Source: Lampris incognitus
Taxonomy: Eukaryota; Chordata; Actinopteri; Lampriformes; Lampridae
Assembly: GCF_029633865.1 (NCBI RefSeq)
Contig: NC_079212.1
Coordinates: 85,986,172-86,050,171, forward strand
Direction of reading: 5' to 3'
DNA length: 64,000 nt
Positions 46,501-59,240 of the stretch are shown here, in pieces. The notes under the pieces are model-generated. The model worked only from the letters and a program-made list of their open reading frames with translations. It had not been told where the DNA came from and ran no database searches. Every line of letters begins with the position of its first letter. Within the stretch, counting starts at the first letter, position 1. The position numbers and the translations under genes were made by a program.

Positions 46501-49500
46501 CTAAGCTTGCCAGAGAGAAAAACCTTCTTTGGGTCCTAGCACGCATGTCACAACAAGAAGAACAGTCAGTCAGCAGCTGGACAGGCTTCAACATCCTGAC
46601 TCGAGGAGAGATGACGGTCATCCCCGACAATATAGGCTATCTGCCTACCATCAATGCTCCAGCGACACAAATGTCTACTGTCAACGAGGTGCTTAACCAG
46701 TCACTGAGCATCATGCAGTGCTTAGGCCTGACGAAGATTGTCTGTGTCTTTGACCAAGCCCTGTATGCGAAGGCTGTCGAGATCACATGGAAACACCATG
46801 ACAAGTTCCATGATATCATCGTTAGGCTTGGGGTATTCCACACCATCTGCACACTGCTGGCAATAATAGGAAAGCGTTTCCAAGATGCTGGACTCAAAGA
46901 CCTCTGCACTGAGTCTGGCATGATTGCAGAAGGCTCAATTGCTGGTGTTATGGATGGCCGCAAGTACAACAGGGCAGTGCGACTACACAAGCTCCTGTAT
47001 GAGGCTCTCATGCGACTGACCTTGAATGGTTTCCTGTCCTGGTTGGAAGAAACTCACAGGAATGACATGGTTCACCTGAATGAGACACTGAAGACCATTG
47101 ACAGCCTTGGGAAAGAAGTCTCACAACATGCTTTGAAGGAGATCCTCGAGAACAGCTCTTGTACACGCATCATGGATCTATTTGAAGTCTACCGTGAGTT
47201 CCTTAGAGGTGGAAACGGCAGCCTCTCGAACTTCTGGATGTCCTATTTGGACATGGTTGAAATCTTGTTGGGGCTCATCCGAGCATCCAGAGAGGGAGAC
47301 TGGATGCTACACTTGGCTAGCATTCGAGCAATGATCCCATGGTGCTTTGCTTATGACAGGATTAATTATGCACGCTACCTCCCCTACTACTACGCCCAGA
47401 TGTCTGAGCTGCCCATCACACACCCAGATGTGTACACAGAATTCATGGAAGGAGGCTTCTCAGTCCAACTGGGCTCCACCAATCCCTTTGGCCGAGTCCC
47501 TGTTGACCAAGCTATAGAAGAAACGGTGAACAAAGACACCCAAACAGCTGGAGGGACAAAGGGATTCAGCTTGAAGCCAGGAGCTGTGACCAAATATTAT
47601 CTCACAGCTGAGTATAGAAGCATGTACCTCAGACAGCTGAGAGACCTGACAGGTCAAGGCAGGTGCAAATGGTCTCATCCAGATCTACAGAGTCCAAGGA
47701 TCAAGAGAGATGAAGCAGATGTCCAGTCTCTCATGGACCTTATGGAGAATAACTGGCTCAATCCTATGTCCCCTGATGAGATTGATTTGGTTAGCCTCTC
47801 CACTGGCAACATGGCTCCACCTGATGTGACCATAGATCTCTTGAGAGCTCTTGAGAAAGGAGAAGAGGCCTACCAAGCATTCCAGCAAACAAGGTTAGAT
47901 GCAGACCCACCACCTGTGAAATTCCATGACAAGATGACCAAGCAAAGTCTGAAAACATTCTCCAATGTCAGCACAAAACAAGCTCATGGAAAGAAAGCAC
48001 AGGATGTGGTTCTGAAGGCAGATAGAAACCTTTTCAGTCACATGATCCTGGTGGCTGAAAGCAGAAAGGTGAATCTGAAGGATGTCCTTGCCTACCCATT
48101 GGGCCCACTACCATGGGCACTGGCAAATGCTGATGGGTCCTTACGAAAAACAAACAAGGCTGCACTTGCCAGAGAGCTTGAAAAGAATGTATCTCCTGCA
48201 GAAGACATCCCAATCCCATCTACTTCCATCATGGATGGGATGAGCCTGGTCCAAAAAATGAATGGCAACAACAAAACCTTTGCACAGGTGGCAGAGTCAG
48301 CCTTGACCCAGGTCCTCCATGAGGGAGCACAGAGTGGGAGGATTGATGTTGTTTTTGATGTCTATCACCAGACTTCGATCAAAGATGCTGAACGACTGAA
48401 CCGGGGTGGAGACATCACTCTCCAGTACAAGAATCTTGCAGGGGGACACCACGTCCAGCAGTGGAGAAAATTTCTGTGCAGTTCCTCCAACAAGACCAGT
48501 CTCATCAGTTTCTGGTGGAAGAGTGGAAACTCCCACGATACAGAGCTATGCTGCATGGCAAGGTGTTGTACATGACCTGTGAGGAAACCTGCTACAAGTT
48601 GACAGAAGATGGGTGTGAGGAAGCAGCAGAACTGCACTCCACACATGAAGAAGCTGACACCTGTCTGCTCCTGCATGCATTGCATGCAGCAAATGCGGGC
48701 TCAAAGTCAGTTATCATCACAGCTGAGGACACTGATGTCATGGTGCTTTGTCTTGGCTTCCAGAAGGACATCACCTGTCCCATCTACCAGAAGTGTGGGA
48801 CTCAGAACCGCACACGGTTTGTCGACATCACCAAACTGGCAAGTTCACTTGGAGACAGCATCTGTGACAGCCTAATTGGCTTACATGCCTTCAGAGGCTT
48901 GCGACACTGTCAGTGCATTCGCTGGTCGAGGGAAGCTGAATGCCCTGAAGATAGTGAGAAAGCACACTTCCTGCCAAGAGACTTTTAGTCAACTGGGACA
49001 GACATGGAATGTGAGTGATGAGCTGTTCCAGAAAATTGAGCAGTTCACCTGTCGGATGTATGTTTGCTAATAGCAGCACTGCTGAGGTGAACAAACTGCG
49101 TTACCAGCTCTTCTGCACCAAAGGGGAGAGGTTGAGTCCAGCCAGCTGCCACCATGTAGAGACTGTCTCTTTATCCATGTTCAACGAGCCAACTATCAGG
49201 CAGCAATATGGAAGTGCTGTCTGCAGGCTAACCCTGTGCTGCCAAGCCCTACTGAGTATGGATGGACAGACGATGAAGGCAAGCTGGCCATTTACTGGAT
49301 GCGCTCCCCACCTGCACCAGATGTGGTCTTGGAAATGCTAACATGCAAGTGTGTGCATTCATGCAAAATGCCAAGCTGCATGTGCCTGTCAAATGGACTT
49401 CCATGCACAGACATGTGCAGGTTACAGACCTGCAGTAACCAAAAACAGCAGGATGGTCCAGAACTGGACTTTGAACTTGGGGAGTCAGATGATGAGAGAA

Positions 49501-49875
49501 ACGAGCAGTTTGATGAATGACAGTGTGATGATTCTGATGGTATTACTGTGGTAGTAGTCTATTGATGCACAGGATGTTGATTCTGGACTTGGTTACCCAG
49601 AGCTTGATAACAATATTGTAACCATATTCACATATACCCATTGCCCTACCCATTACCATTACATATACCCACTAATGATATGGGATTACATGTATCATTG
49701 ACTAAGTATATGTAAATGTCAATGTTGTTTAAAATATTAAAATAGTTCATTACCTCACTATGGTATTCCTTTTTATCATGTATTTTGATTGTGTATTTAA
49801 ACAAATGTATAGAGACCAGTTTGTGACCTAACTGGCTTTGGTCTAGTTCTCATTTAAGGCTCACAATCACCTCAC
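43588..49875 (+). mobile_element. Probable DNA transposon carrying a PIN-CXC protein gene; right end in a gap
   Basis: GTGAGGTGATTGTGAACCTT (from about 44097), followed later by CTAGACCAAAGCCAGTTAG, reappears inverted at 49822-49875, giving at least 50 bases of terminal or subterminal inverted repeat around the gene. The left copy has about 22 extra bases in the middle. The outer left part (43588-44096) would pair with sequence lost in the gap. A second internal similarity links 43588 (TAGTCCATGGGCCAGA) with 44165 (TAGTCCATGGGTCAGA), so the left end may be duplicated or nested. Target duplications cannot be read. Confidence 0.62.
44844..49520 (+). pseudogene. Zinc-finger / PIN-like nuclease / CXC protein of a mobile element (about 1,550 codons, 4 frameshifts)
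   Basis: One frame is open from ATG 44844 to 48575. The rest lies in other frames, with one-base shifts near 48510, 48895, 49066 and 49123. Visible parts: N-terminal Cys/His motifs (CIIHC...YHRKCC; CIFC...HYHRSC), a helical middle and a WDNIDHLEE motif. Then comes an acidic pattern like PIN/FEN nucleases: EEAD (48647), EDTDV (48724) and a GCDT-type motif spanning the second shift (about 48896). At 49339-49432 is a CXC/TSO1-like cluster (CKCVHSCKMPSCMC...). The end is acidic. The bases GTGGCAG before 44829 could be a splice acceptor. Related proteins occur in many copies in fishes and invertebrates; their biochemical role is not known to me. Confidence 0.72.
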
Positions 49876-50075
49876 NNNNNNNNNNNNNNNNNNNNNNNNN
49901 NNNNNNNNNNNNNNNNNNNNNNNNNNNNNNNNNNNNNNNNNNNNNNNNNNNNNNNNNNNNNNNNNNNNNNNNNNNNNNNNNNNNNNNNNNNNNNNNNNNN
50001 NNNNNNNNNNNNNNNNNNNNNNNNNNNNNNNNNNNNNNNNNNNNNNNNNNNNNNNNNNNNNNNNNNNNNNNNNNN
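49876..50075. other. Assembly gap (200 N)
   Basis: Exactly 200 unknown bases, so the length is probably a placeholder. The gap begins inside the inverted repeat of the preceding element, a place where assemblers often fail. Confidence 0.99.
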
Positions 50076-50124
50076 TAGTGGTGCATGTCAGCATCAGCTT
50101 GAAACAAAACATTCATGCACACTT

Positions 50125-50125
<1 letters not shown>

Positions 50126-50181
<56 letters not shown>
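50126..50181. repeat. (CA)n microsatellite
   Basis: Pure CA repeat of about 28 units, ending in ACATACACATATAC. Confidence 0.97.
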
Positions 50182-50187
<6 letters not shown>

Positions 50188-50199
50188 ATATACAAACAT

Positions 50200-50650
50200 G
50201 TGTATATGCCGATGCCGCTTCCGGTGTGGGAAGATGGCGGCGGGAATTCGCGTTTACGACGGCCCCACCCAGTATCGTCTTTGTCCACGTCTGTGTCTAA
50301 GTTTGTGAGAACGGGGCAGGCTAAGCTAACTGCTAGCCCATGCAGACCGGAAGTTCCGATAACACCGAGAGCGGTCTGGCGGCGGTCTCACCTGACGTTG
50401 ACTGGCGTTTTTGACGTCGTCGTGAGGAGTGCGGGGAGGTGTGTCGAGGGTGTCTGGGTGGGAGAGCTGGCGCTGGATCGGCTGGGAGAGCTCGGTCTAC
50501 TTTGTCCGGTGGGCCCGGGCACCACGGCCCCTGCCTGGAGCTGCGCCCGAGGAGGAAACACTGAGGGCGGTCTGACAGGACGCGGAGGCGGGGCAGGCTA
50601 AGCTAACTGCTAGCCCATGCAGACAGGCCGTTCCGGCAGTCATCCTGGCT
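50200..50650 (+). other. CpG-rich stretch resembling a LINE 5' UTR
   Basis: It starts CTTCCGGTGTGGGAAGATGG, a style common at the 5' ends of fish LINEs. A direct repeat, GGGCAGGCTAAGCTAACTGC plus TAGCCCATGCAGAC, occurs at about 50316 and 50591. No ORF with a domain follows. The clade is unknown, and it could instead be a host promoter. Confidence 0.4.
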
Positions 50651-50934
50651 GGCGTTGGTTCTCCGTAAAGCTACGTGAGCAGACACAGTTTAGTAAACAA
50701 AGTGTGCAGTACTGTACAGTACCTGTACACAGTGGACATGAGTGAACAGGGGTTCAGTAGTCTAGGATCACGGGTTTGATGACAGCTCTGTTCATCACTG
50801 TAACGTAAGTCCACACCGAATTATGTACCTGCAGCTCTTACAAACATCTCTAGCCAGGAGGAAGTGACGTTGCATATCGTGCTTCCATATCACGTGACCT
50901 CTTGTTGAGGACGTTGTCTTGACTCATATTGTGG

Positions 50935-52283
50935 AAAACTGTGGGAATATCGTGTGGGAGTGTGAGCTCCAGGAGAAAGTAAATAAAAACTGGGAATATC
51001 GTGTGGCAGTATGAGCTCCAGGACAAAGTAAAAACTGGAATATCGTGTGGCAGTATGAGCTCCAGGAGAAAGTAAGAACAAGAAATATTGTATGGCAGTG
51101 TGAGCTCCAGAAGAAAGTAAAAACTGTGGGAATATCGTGTGGCAGTGTGAGCTCCTGGAGAAAGTAAGAACTGGGAGAATCTTATGGCAGTGTGAGCTCC
51201 AGGAGAAAGCAAAAACCGGGAATATCGTATGTCAGTGTGAGCTCCAGGAGAAAGTAAAAACTGTGGGAATATCGTGTGGCCGTGTGAGCTCCAGGAGAAA
51301 GTAAAAATTGGGGATATCGTGTGGCAGTGTGAGCTCCAGGAGAAAGTAAAAACTGGAATATCGTGTGGCAGTGTGAGCTCCAGGAGAAAGTAAAAATTGG
51401 GAATATTGTATGGCAGTGTGAGCTCCAGGAGAAAGTAAAAACTGGAATATCGTGTGGCAGTGTGAGCTCCAGGAGAAAGTAAAAACTGTGAGAATATCAT
51501 GTGGCAGTGTGAGCTCCAGGAGAAGGTAAAAACTGGGAATATCGTGTGGCAGTGTGAGCTCCAGGACAAAGTAAAAACTGGGAATATTGTATGACAGTGT
51601 GAGCTCCAGAGAAAGTAAAGACTGGGAATATCGTGTGGCAGTATGAGCTCCAGGACCTCTTGTTGAGGACGTTGTCTTGACTCATATTGTGGAAAACTGT
51701 GGGAATATCATGTGGCAGTGTGAGCTCCAGGAGAAAGTAAAAACTGGGAATATCGTATGACAGTGTGAGCTCCAGGAGAAAGTAAAAACTGAGAATATCA
51801 TGTGGCAGTGTGAGCTCCAGGAGAACGTAAAAACTGGGAATATCGTGTGGCAGTGTGAGCTCCAGGAGAAAGTAAAAACTGAGAATATCATGTGGCAGTG
51901 TGAGCTCCAGGAGAACGTAAAAACTGGGAATATCGTGTGGCAGTGTGAGCTCCAGGAGAAAGTAAAAACTGGGAATATTATATGGCAGTGTGAGCTCCAG
52001 GAGAAAGTAAAAACTGGGAATATCGTGTGGCAGTGTGAGCTCCCGGAGAAGGTAAAAACTGAGAATATCGTGTGGCAGTGTGAGCTCCAGGAGAAAGTAA
52101 AAACTGGGAATATTATATGGCAGTGTGAGCTCCAGGAGAAAGTAAAAACTGGGAATATCGTGTGGCAGTGTGAGCTCCCGGAGAAGGTAAAAACTGGGAA
52201 TGTCGTGTGGCAGTGTGAGCTCCAGGAGAAAGTGAAAACTGCGGGAATATCGTGTGGCAGTGTGAGCTCCAGGAGAAAGTAAA
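50935..52283. repeat. 45-bp minisatellite, about 30 copies
   Basis: The unit is GGGAATATCGTGTGGCAGTG, TGAGCTCCAGGAGAAAGTAA, AAACT. Some units carry an extra GT. The flank CTCTTGTTGAGGACGTTGTC before the array (50898) recurs inside it at 51656, a 758-base duplication of flank plus units. As 45 is 15 codons, long open frames arise on both strands and are not genes. Confidence 0.95.
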
Positions 52284-53149
52284 ACTCCTTTGACAGGAAT
52301 ACAATACTGGGTTCATAGGAAAGGCGAGGAGAAGAAAGTGTGTTTAATTTTGGAAAGTGGGTCTCATGAACACGTGGGCCCGCGTGGTGTAGCAGAGGAG
52401 GCAGATCTGAAATCGATACAAGAACCTAAAGCCTTAAACTGTTTTCTCTCCCTCGGGGCTCGGCCTGTCCGCCTGCTGTCCCCCTCCAGCCCCAGACTTC
52501 AAACTGATTTTCCCAACAGCTTTCAAATCTTTCCCCCCCCCTTTTTAATTTCATGTGGTGTGTCCGTCCAGCCCGTCTCAGCAGGACGTGCTTCCCCGTC
52601 GGTGACTGGCCAATAGTGATGAGGAGCTCGTCCTCTCGCGGGCCGGCCAGCAGATTAAGCCTGTTGTGTAATGGGCTCACCGCCAGAGCTGCAGGCTGCT
52701 CCCCTCCAGGGATCACTGACACGGAGCTGGTATGCAGATAATCTGCCCAGCCCGCAGAGGAAACACATTTGTAATCTCTGACAAGACAGACACACCATAC
52801 ACGACAGACGCGCGGCTGACGTCAGCCGCCGCGCCGCACGCACCTGTCACGTGCACGCGGCAAAGAAGCGTCTGTATTTCGCGTCACCTGCTGCTACCAA
52901 GCGCACTGACGGAGCCCAGCCTCGCCTGTGCCGTCTCGCTGCTGGCGCTTCAAGGGATTTACATACTCCGGTCACGTGGTCTTCCTACTGTTCGCTCCAG
53001 TTTGTCTATCTACTTATTTATTTATTTATTTCTATTTTACACTTTATCGCCTCTTATTCCACCTGTACAAGTTCATCCTTGTGTATATATCTGAGGATTG
53101 TTGTGTTATAGTGTTGTTATTCAATGTTTTTTTGTTTGGGTTTTTTTAC
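52284..53149. other. Unique sequence upstream of lrrn1, no gene seen
   Basis: Mixed GC content with a CpG-richer part at 52800-52960. A TTTATTTATTTATTT tract lies near 53014-53030. It could hold non-coding exons or enhancers of lrrn1, but nothing specific is visible. Confidence 0.4.
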
Positions 53150-53592
53150 CCCCCCCCATCCCCTTTTCTCCCCAGTTGTACCTGCCCAATTTCCCCACTC
53201 TTCTTAGCCGTCCCGGTCTCTGCTCCACCACCCCCACCCACCGGTCCGGGGGGGGGGGCTGCAGACTACCACATGCCTCCTCCCATACATGTGGAGTCGC
53301 CAGCCGCTTCTTTTCACCTGACAGTGAGGCGTTTCACCAGGGGGGACGTAGCGCGTGGGAGGGTCACACTATTCCCCCAGTCCCCCCCGAACAGGCGCCT
53401 CGACCGACCAGAGGAGGCGCTAGTGCAGCGACCAGGACACATACCCACATCCGGCTTCCCACCCGCAGACACGGCCAACTGTGTCTGCAGGGACGCCCGA
53501 CCAAGCCGGAGGTAACACGAGGATTCGAACCGGCGATCCCCGTGTTGGTAGGCAACGGAATAGACCTCTATACTACCCGGCCGCCCAGAGAA
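53150..53592 (-). mobile_element. tRNA-derived SINE, family B, complete
   Basis: Read on the minus strand, the head is GGGTAGTATAGAGGTCTATT (A-box match TAGTATAGAGG), the B-box is GGTTCGAATCC, then the family body with GAAAAGAAGCGGCTGGCGAC, ending in G-rich and A-rich sequence. This is the best-preserved copy of the family here. Confidence 0.9.
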
Positions 53593-54165
53593 TCTGATTC
53601 TGAATTGCGATTCCGTCACAATCTATTTTGGTGTATTTTTCTGCTCGACTATTCGTCATGATTGGAGCTGAAAGTTGAATAATAAATCCAGCTCGTGCCG
53701 CTCCTTTTAAAAGGCATAACAAGGTTCTGGTATCCCCGCGTGTTTTACTCGGGGCAGGCAGCTGTGTGAGGACGGATGGATCTGATTCCTTCCATTTATT
53801 TTCAACCTGCTGGTGTAGCTTTTGTTTACTTCTTTATTTCTTTTTAGTTTTTAGTTTTTAGTTTTCCAATAGTCTCTAGCTGTGTGTGAGTTCATTAAAA
53901 GATGTGAATGAGGGTGCACGGATAGCAGGGCAACTGTTAGCCATGTCACCTAGTTACAGTGACATGGCTGCCACCTAGTGGTCAGCTGTTTCTGAGCGGC
54001 TTTTTGAGGGAAATCAAAGAATATCTTCGTTTTCTAACTCACTCTTTCTGTCTTTGCATCCTGCTCTTTATCAGCTACAGTATAATATCTAAGTCACTAT
54101 GCATTTGCAAAATGGTGCTGAAGTTGTTTATGTATTTATGTTGCACGATTTTGACATGCAACCTG

Positions 54166-54182
54166 GTTTCTGTGTCTTGCAG
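54166..54182 (+). promoter_or_regulatory. Splice acceptor before lrrn1 coding exon
   Basis: GGTTTCTGTGTCTTGCAG ends at 54182, a good polypyrimidine tract plus CAG. Vertebrate lrrn genes have an intron in the 5' UTR and an intronless coding region, so the exon likely begins at 54183. The upstream stretch 53593-54165 shows no other feature. Confidence 0.6.
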
Positions 54183-56599
<2,417 letters not shown>

Positions 56600-56638
56600 G
56601 GATTCAGCTGGGAGGCCCGGCTACCTCTCCAGCAGCAC

Positions 56639-56642
<4 letters not shown>

Positions 56643-56678
<36 letters not shown>
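56643..56678. repeat. (CA)n microsatellite in lrrn1 3' UTR
   Basis: About 18 CA units start 43 bases after the stop codon, so they are probably transcribed. Confidence 0.95.
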
Positions 56679-56934
56679 TTGCCATTTTGGTGCAAAAGTT
56701 GGATAAAGTTGCAAATGTTTTTGTATTCTCAGCTTTGCTTACGAGAGGCAGAGTGATTAAGGACAGGATTTTTATTAGTATAGCGAATCGCCTTTGTTTA
56801 ATTGTTCCTATCTATCCTTGATTGTTTTGGACTCCAAGATGGCAGCTCAGTTTAGCCCTCCGATCGTTTTAGTTGCTATGCTCCATTTCTGTGGTGCATT
56901 TTATGCACTGTTTTAGGGGTTAATAATGCCCCTT

Positions 56935-57170
56935 TTCCACCACATGGTACCGACTCAACTCGACTCACCCTTTATTCGTTTTCCATTACTGGAAAGCACC
57001 GGCATTTTTGGTAACTGTTACCGCTTTTCTGGTACCGCCTTTGTCGAGGTTCCAAATGCAGACCTCTGATTGGTCAGAGAAACGCGTCACTGCGTCATTT
57101 TGCGTCACTGCGTCATCAGTGCGCGCATTTTGAAATACCGAAGCGGTCGAAGCGGAGTTATCTTAAAAGT
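56935..57170. mobile_element. Dispersed repeat fragment, probable DNA-transposon end
   Basis: It has the text CCTTTTCCACCACATGGTAC and CTCGACTCGACTC-like words seen in fish DNA transposon ends. The core repeats CGTCACTGCGTCATTTTGCG. The left flank is TTAATAATGCCCC. Only one end is visible; the superfamily is not assigned. Confidence 0.35.
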
Positions 57171-57174
57171 ACAT

Positions 57175-57620
57175 TCATTCATTCATCATCAGCCGCTTCT
57201 CCGGGGTCGGGTCGCGGTGGCAGCAAGCTAAGTAGGGCCCTCCAGACGCCCCTCTCCCCAGCAACGCCCTCCAGCTCCTCCTGGGGGGTCCCAAGGTGTT
57301 CCCAGGCCAGACTGGACATGTAGTCCCTCCAGCGAGTTCTGGGTCTACCCCGGGGTCTCCTCCCAGTTGGCCGTGCCTGGTTAACCTCCAAAGGAAGGAG
57401 CCCAGGAGGCATCCTGATCAGATGCCCGAACCACCTCAACTGGCTTCTTTCGACGTGAAGGAGCAGCGGCTCTACTCCGAGCTCCTCACCCTATCTCTAA
57501 GGCTGGGGCCCAGACACCCTACGGAGGAAACTCATTTCAGCCGCTTGTATCCGAGATCGCCCCCTTTCGGTCACTACCAAAAGCTCATGACCATAGGTGA
57601 GGGCTGGAAGGAAGACTTGA
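57175..57620 (-). pseudogene. RTE/Rex3-type LINE, 3' end fragment
   Basis: On the minus strand the frame 57439-57179 encodes the C-terminal end of a LINE polyprotein (MRWFGHLIRMPPGLLPLEV ... RGRPRTRWRDY ... SLLPPRPDP). The tail after the stop is GATGATGAATGAATGAATG, a repeat tail typical of RTE elements. Nothing of the RT core remains. It lies in the probable 3' flank of lrrn1 in antisense. Confidence 0.8.
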
Positions 57621-57689
57621 CTGGTAAACTGAAAATAAATAAATATGGAGAGCCGAAAATCCAGCTACACTGAGGCGGTACAGTTAGGG

Positions 57690-57934
57690 GGTGTTCCTCA
57701 ACCCAGTCCTCAAGGACCCCCTATCCTGCATATTTTCTTTGCAACCCTGAATAGGTGTGCCTGTTTGTAGTTATTCAACCAATCAGCAACGAATTTGGTC
57801 AGCTGTTGCACACCTTGCATAATTAAGTGCTTCGAGATGATTGGTCGAGTAAGTACAAGCAGGGCTACCTATGCAGGGTTGCAATGAAAATCTGCAGGAT
57901 AGGGGGTCCTTGAGGACTGGGTTGAGAAACACTG
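57690..57934. mobile_element. hAT-type MITE with 8-bp target duplication
   Basis: The inverted ends CCTCAACCCAGTCCTCAAGG and CCTTGAGGACTGGGTTGAG extend over about 60 bases (CCCCCTATCCTGCA on both sides). The perfect 8-mer AGTTAGGG flanks it at 57682-57689 and 57935-57942. The 3' terminus ends CACTG, as in many hAT elements; the 5' terminus has lost its CA. No coding. Confidence 0.85.
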
Positions 57935-57942
57935 AGTTAGGG

Positions 57943-58447
57943 TAAAGGAAAACGACACAGAAGCGGGTGGAGTGGAGTGGGGTGGGGTGGGGTGGAGGCG
58001 GTGCCGTGTGGTGGAGGAGAAGGGGCATGGTACAGCAGCGGGGACTGCTGGTGTTCTTGCGGTGTGGTAGAGATGGACGTGTCTTTCTCCGTCTTGTGAA
58101 ACAGATAAGCTGTTGTGCACTGGTAGTAGCGGGGTTTGTAGGAGCTTCTTTAAAAGCTGGCCGAGGGTTTAGACTTGTCCAGCTGTCTACTACGTAACGT
58201 TAGCGACGTGCAGTAATGTTGTATCAACTATCAGTTTAATCTTTTCTTTGAGTTGCAAACTAAAATAGGGTTTAGTTGGTTAATAAATGTGCTGTTACAC
58301 GATAGAAAGGGGAATGTTTGCAGATAACATCCCGAATTATTAACTATGGCACAATAGACATGTTTTGATTTTTTACTACCTTCCTCTTCTCCTCCCACGC
58401 TTCCTCTTGCTTATTGCCTAGTTTGAATCCCACATGTATACTGCGCA
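57943..58447. other. Intergenic or 3' flank, no gene
   Basis: It includes a GTGGGGTGGGGTGGGG-like run at 57977-57998. No recognisable frame. Confidence 0.45.
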
Positions 58448-58500
58448 CGCTGAAATAAATACTCTTTTGTTCTTTTGCACACGTCATCTGTGTTTTATTA
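58448..58500 (+). terminator. Candidate polyadenylation signal
   Basis: AATAAA at about 58454 is followed by T/GT-rich sequence (CTCTTTTGTTCTTTTGCAC and CTGTGTTTTATT). If used by lrrn1 the 3' UTR would be about 1.9 kb and include the TE pieces above. An alternative is AAATAAATAAATATGG near 57634. Confidence 0.25.
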
Positions 58501-58769
58501 CGTCACGTCCTGTACACGCTAACCCTATAATATATGCATTAGTGTAACTCCTTTTTTAAAACTATATGAGTATAACTTTATAATATCTGTATTAGTATAA
58601 CACCTTTTAAGAGCGACAATAAGAATGAATGTAAACGTCAGTCTTTGCTGCCCCTTGGCGGTGGCTGAAGCACAACTATGGCAACATTGTGACACAAGTG
58701 CCACTGTCTACAGTCAAGAGCCCTACATGTGTATTGCTTTACTATAGGCTGTATATTTAAGCGTCTTTG

Positions 58770-58966
58770 CTGGACAGATACAACAACAACAACAAACTTT
58801 ATATACAGCACATTTCATACACAGGCAGCACAACACAACGTGCTCTACATAAAATGACAATACAATCAAAACAATCAAAAAGTTCAAATGTATTAAATAA
58901 ATATGCACATCAGTAGGCCTTAGTGCAGTTATACAGGGAGCAGAATATACGAATGTTAAAATGTAC

Positions 58967-59022
<56 letters not shown>

Positions 59023-59240
59023 TAACTTAGACATAGGCTATAGTGAAAAGTAAAATTTTTAACCTGCCTTTAAAAGTGTTCAGTGTGGGGGCCTCTCTCA
59101 GGTCCTCAGGCAGGGCGTGGAGTTAGAATGAGGGCTGGTTAAAAGACCACTGCCTTTGGACCTGAGAGTTCTTGCTGGTTTGTATCTAGTTAGCATGTCT
59201 CTTATATAATGAGGGGCAGCTTGAGCTTTGTATACAAGTA
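58770..59240. repeat. Dispersed fish repeat (family not assigned)
   Basis: It has the text CAACAACAACAAACTTTATA, GCACATTTCATACACAGGCA and TTTTTAACCTGCCTTTAAAA. I believe this kind of text recurs widely in teleost DNA, but I cannot name the family. A (CA)n tract of 25 units (58970-59020) sits inside it. Confidence 0.4.

Noticed and set aside
51800-52282. Frame with repeated WQCELQEKVKTG
   Set aside because: 45-bp minisatellite (15 codons per unit).
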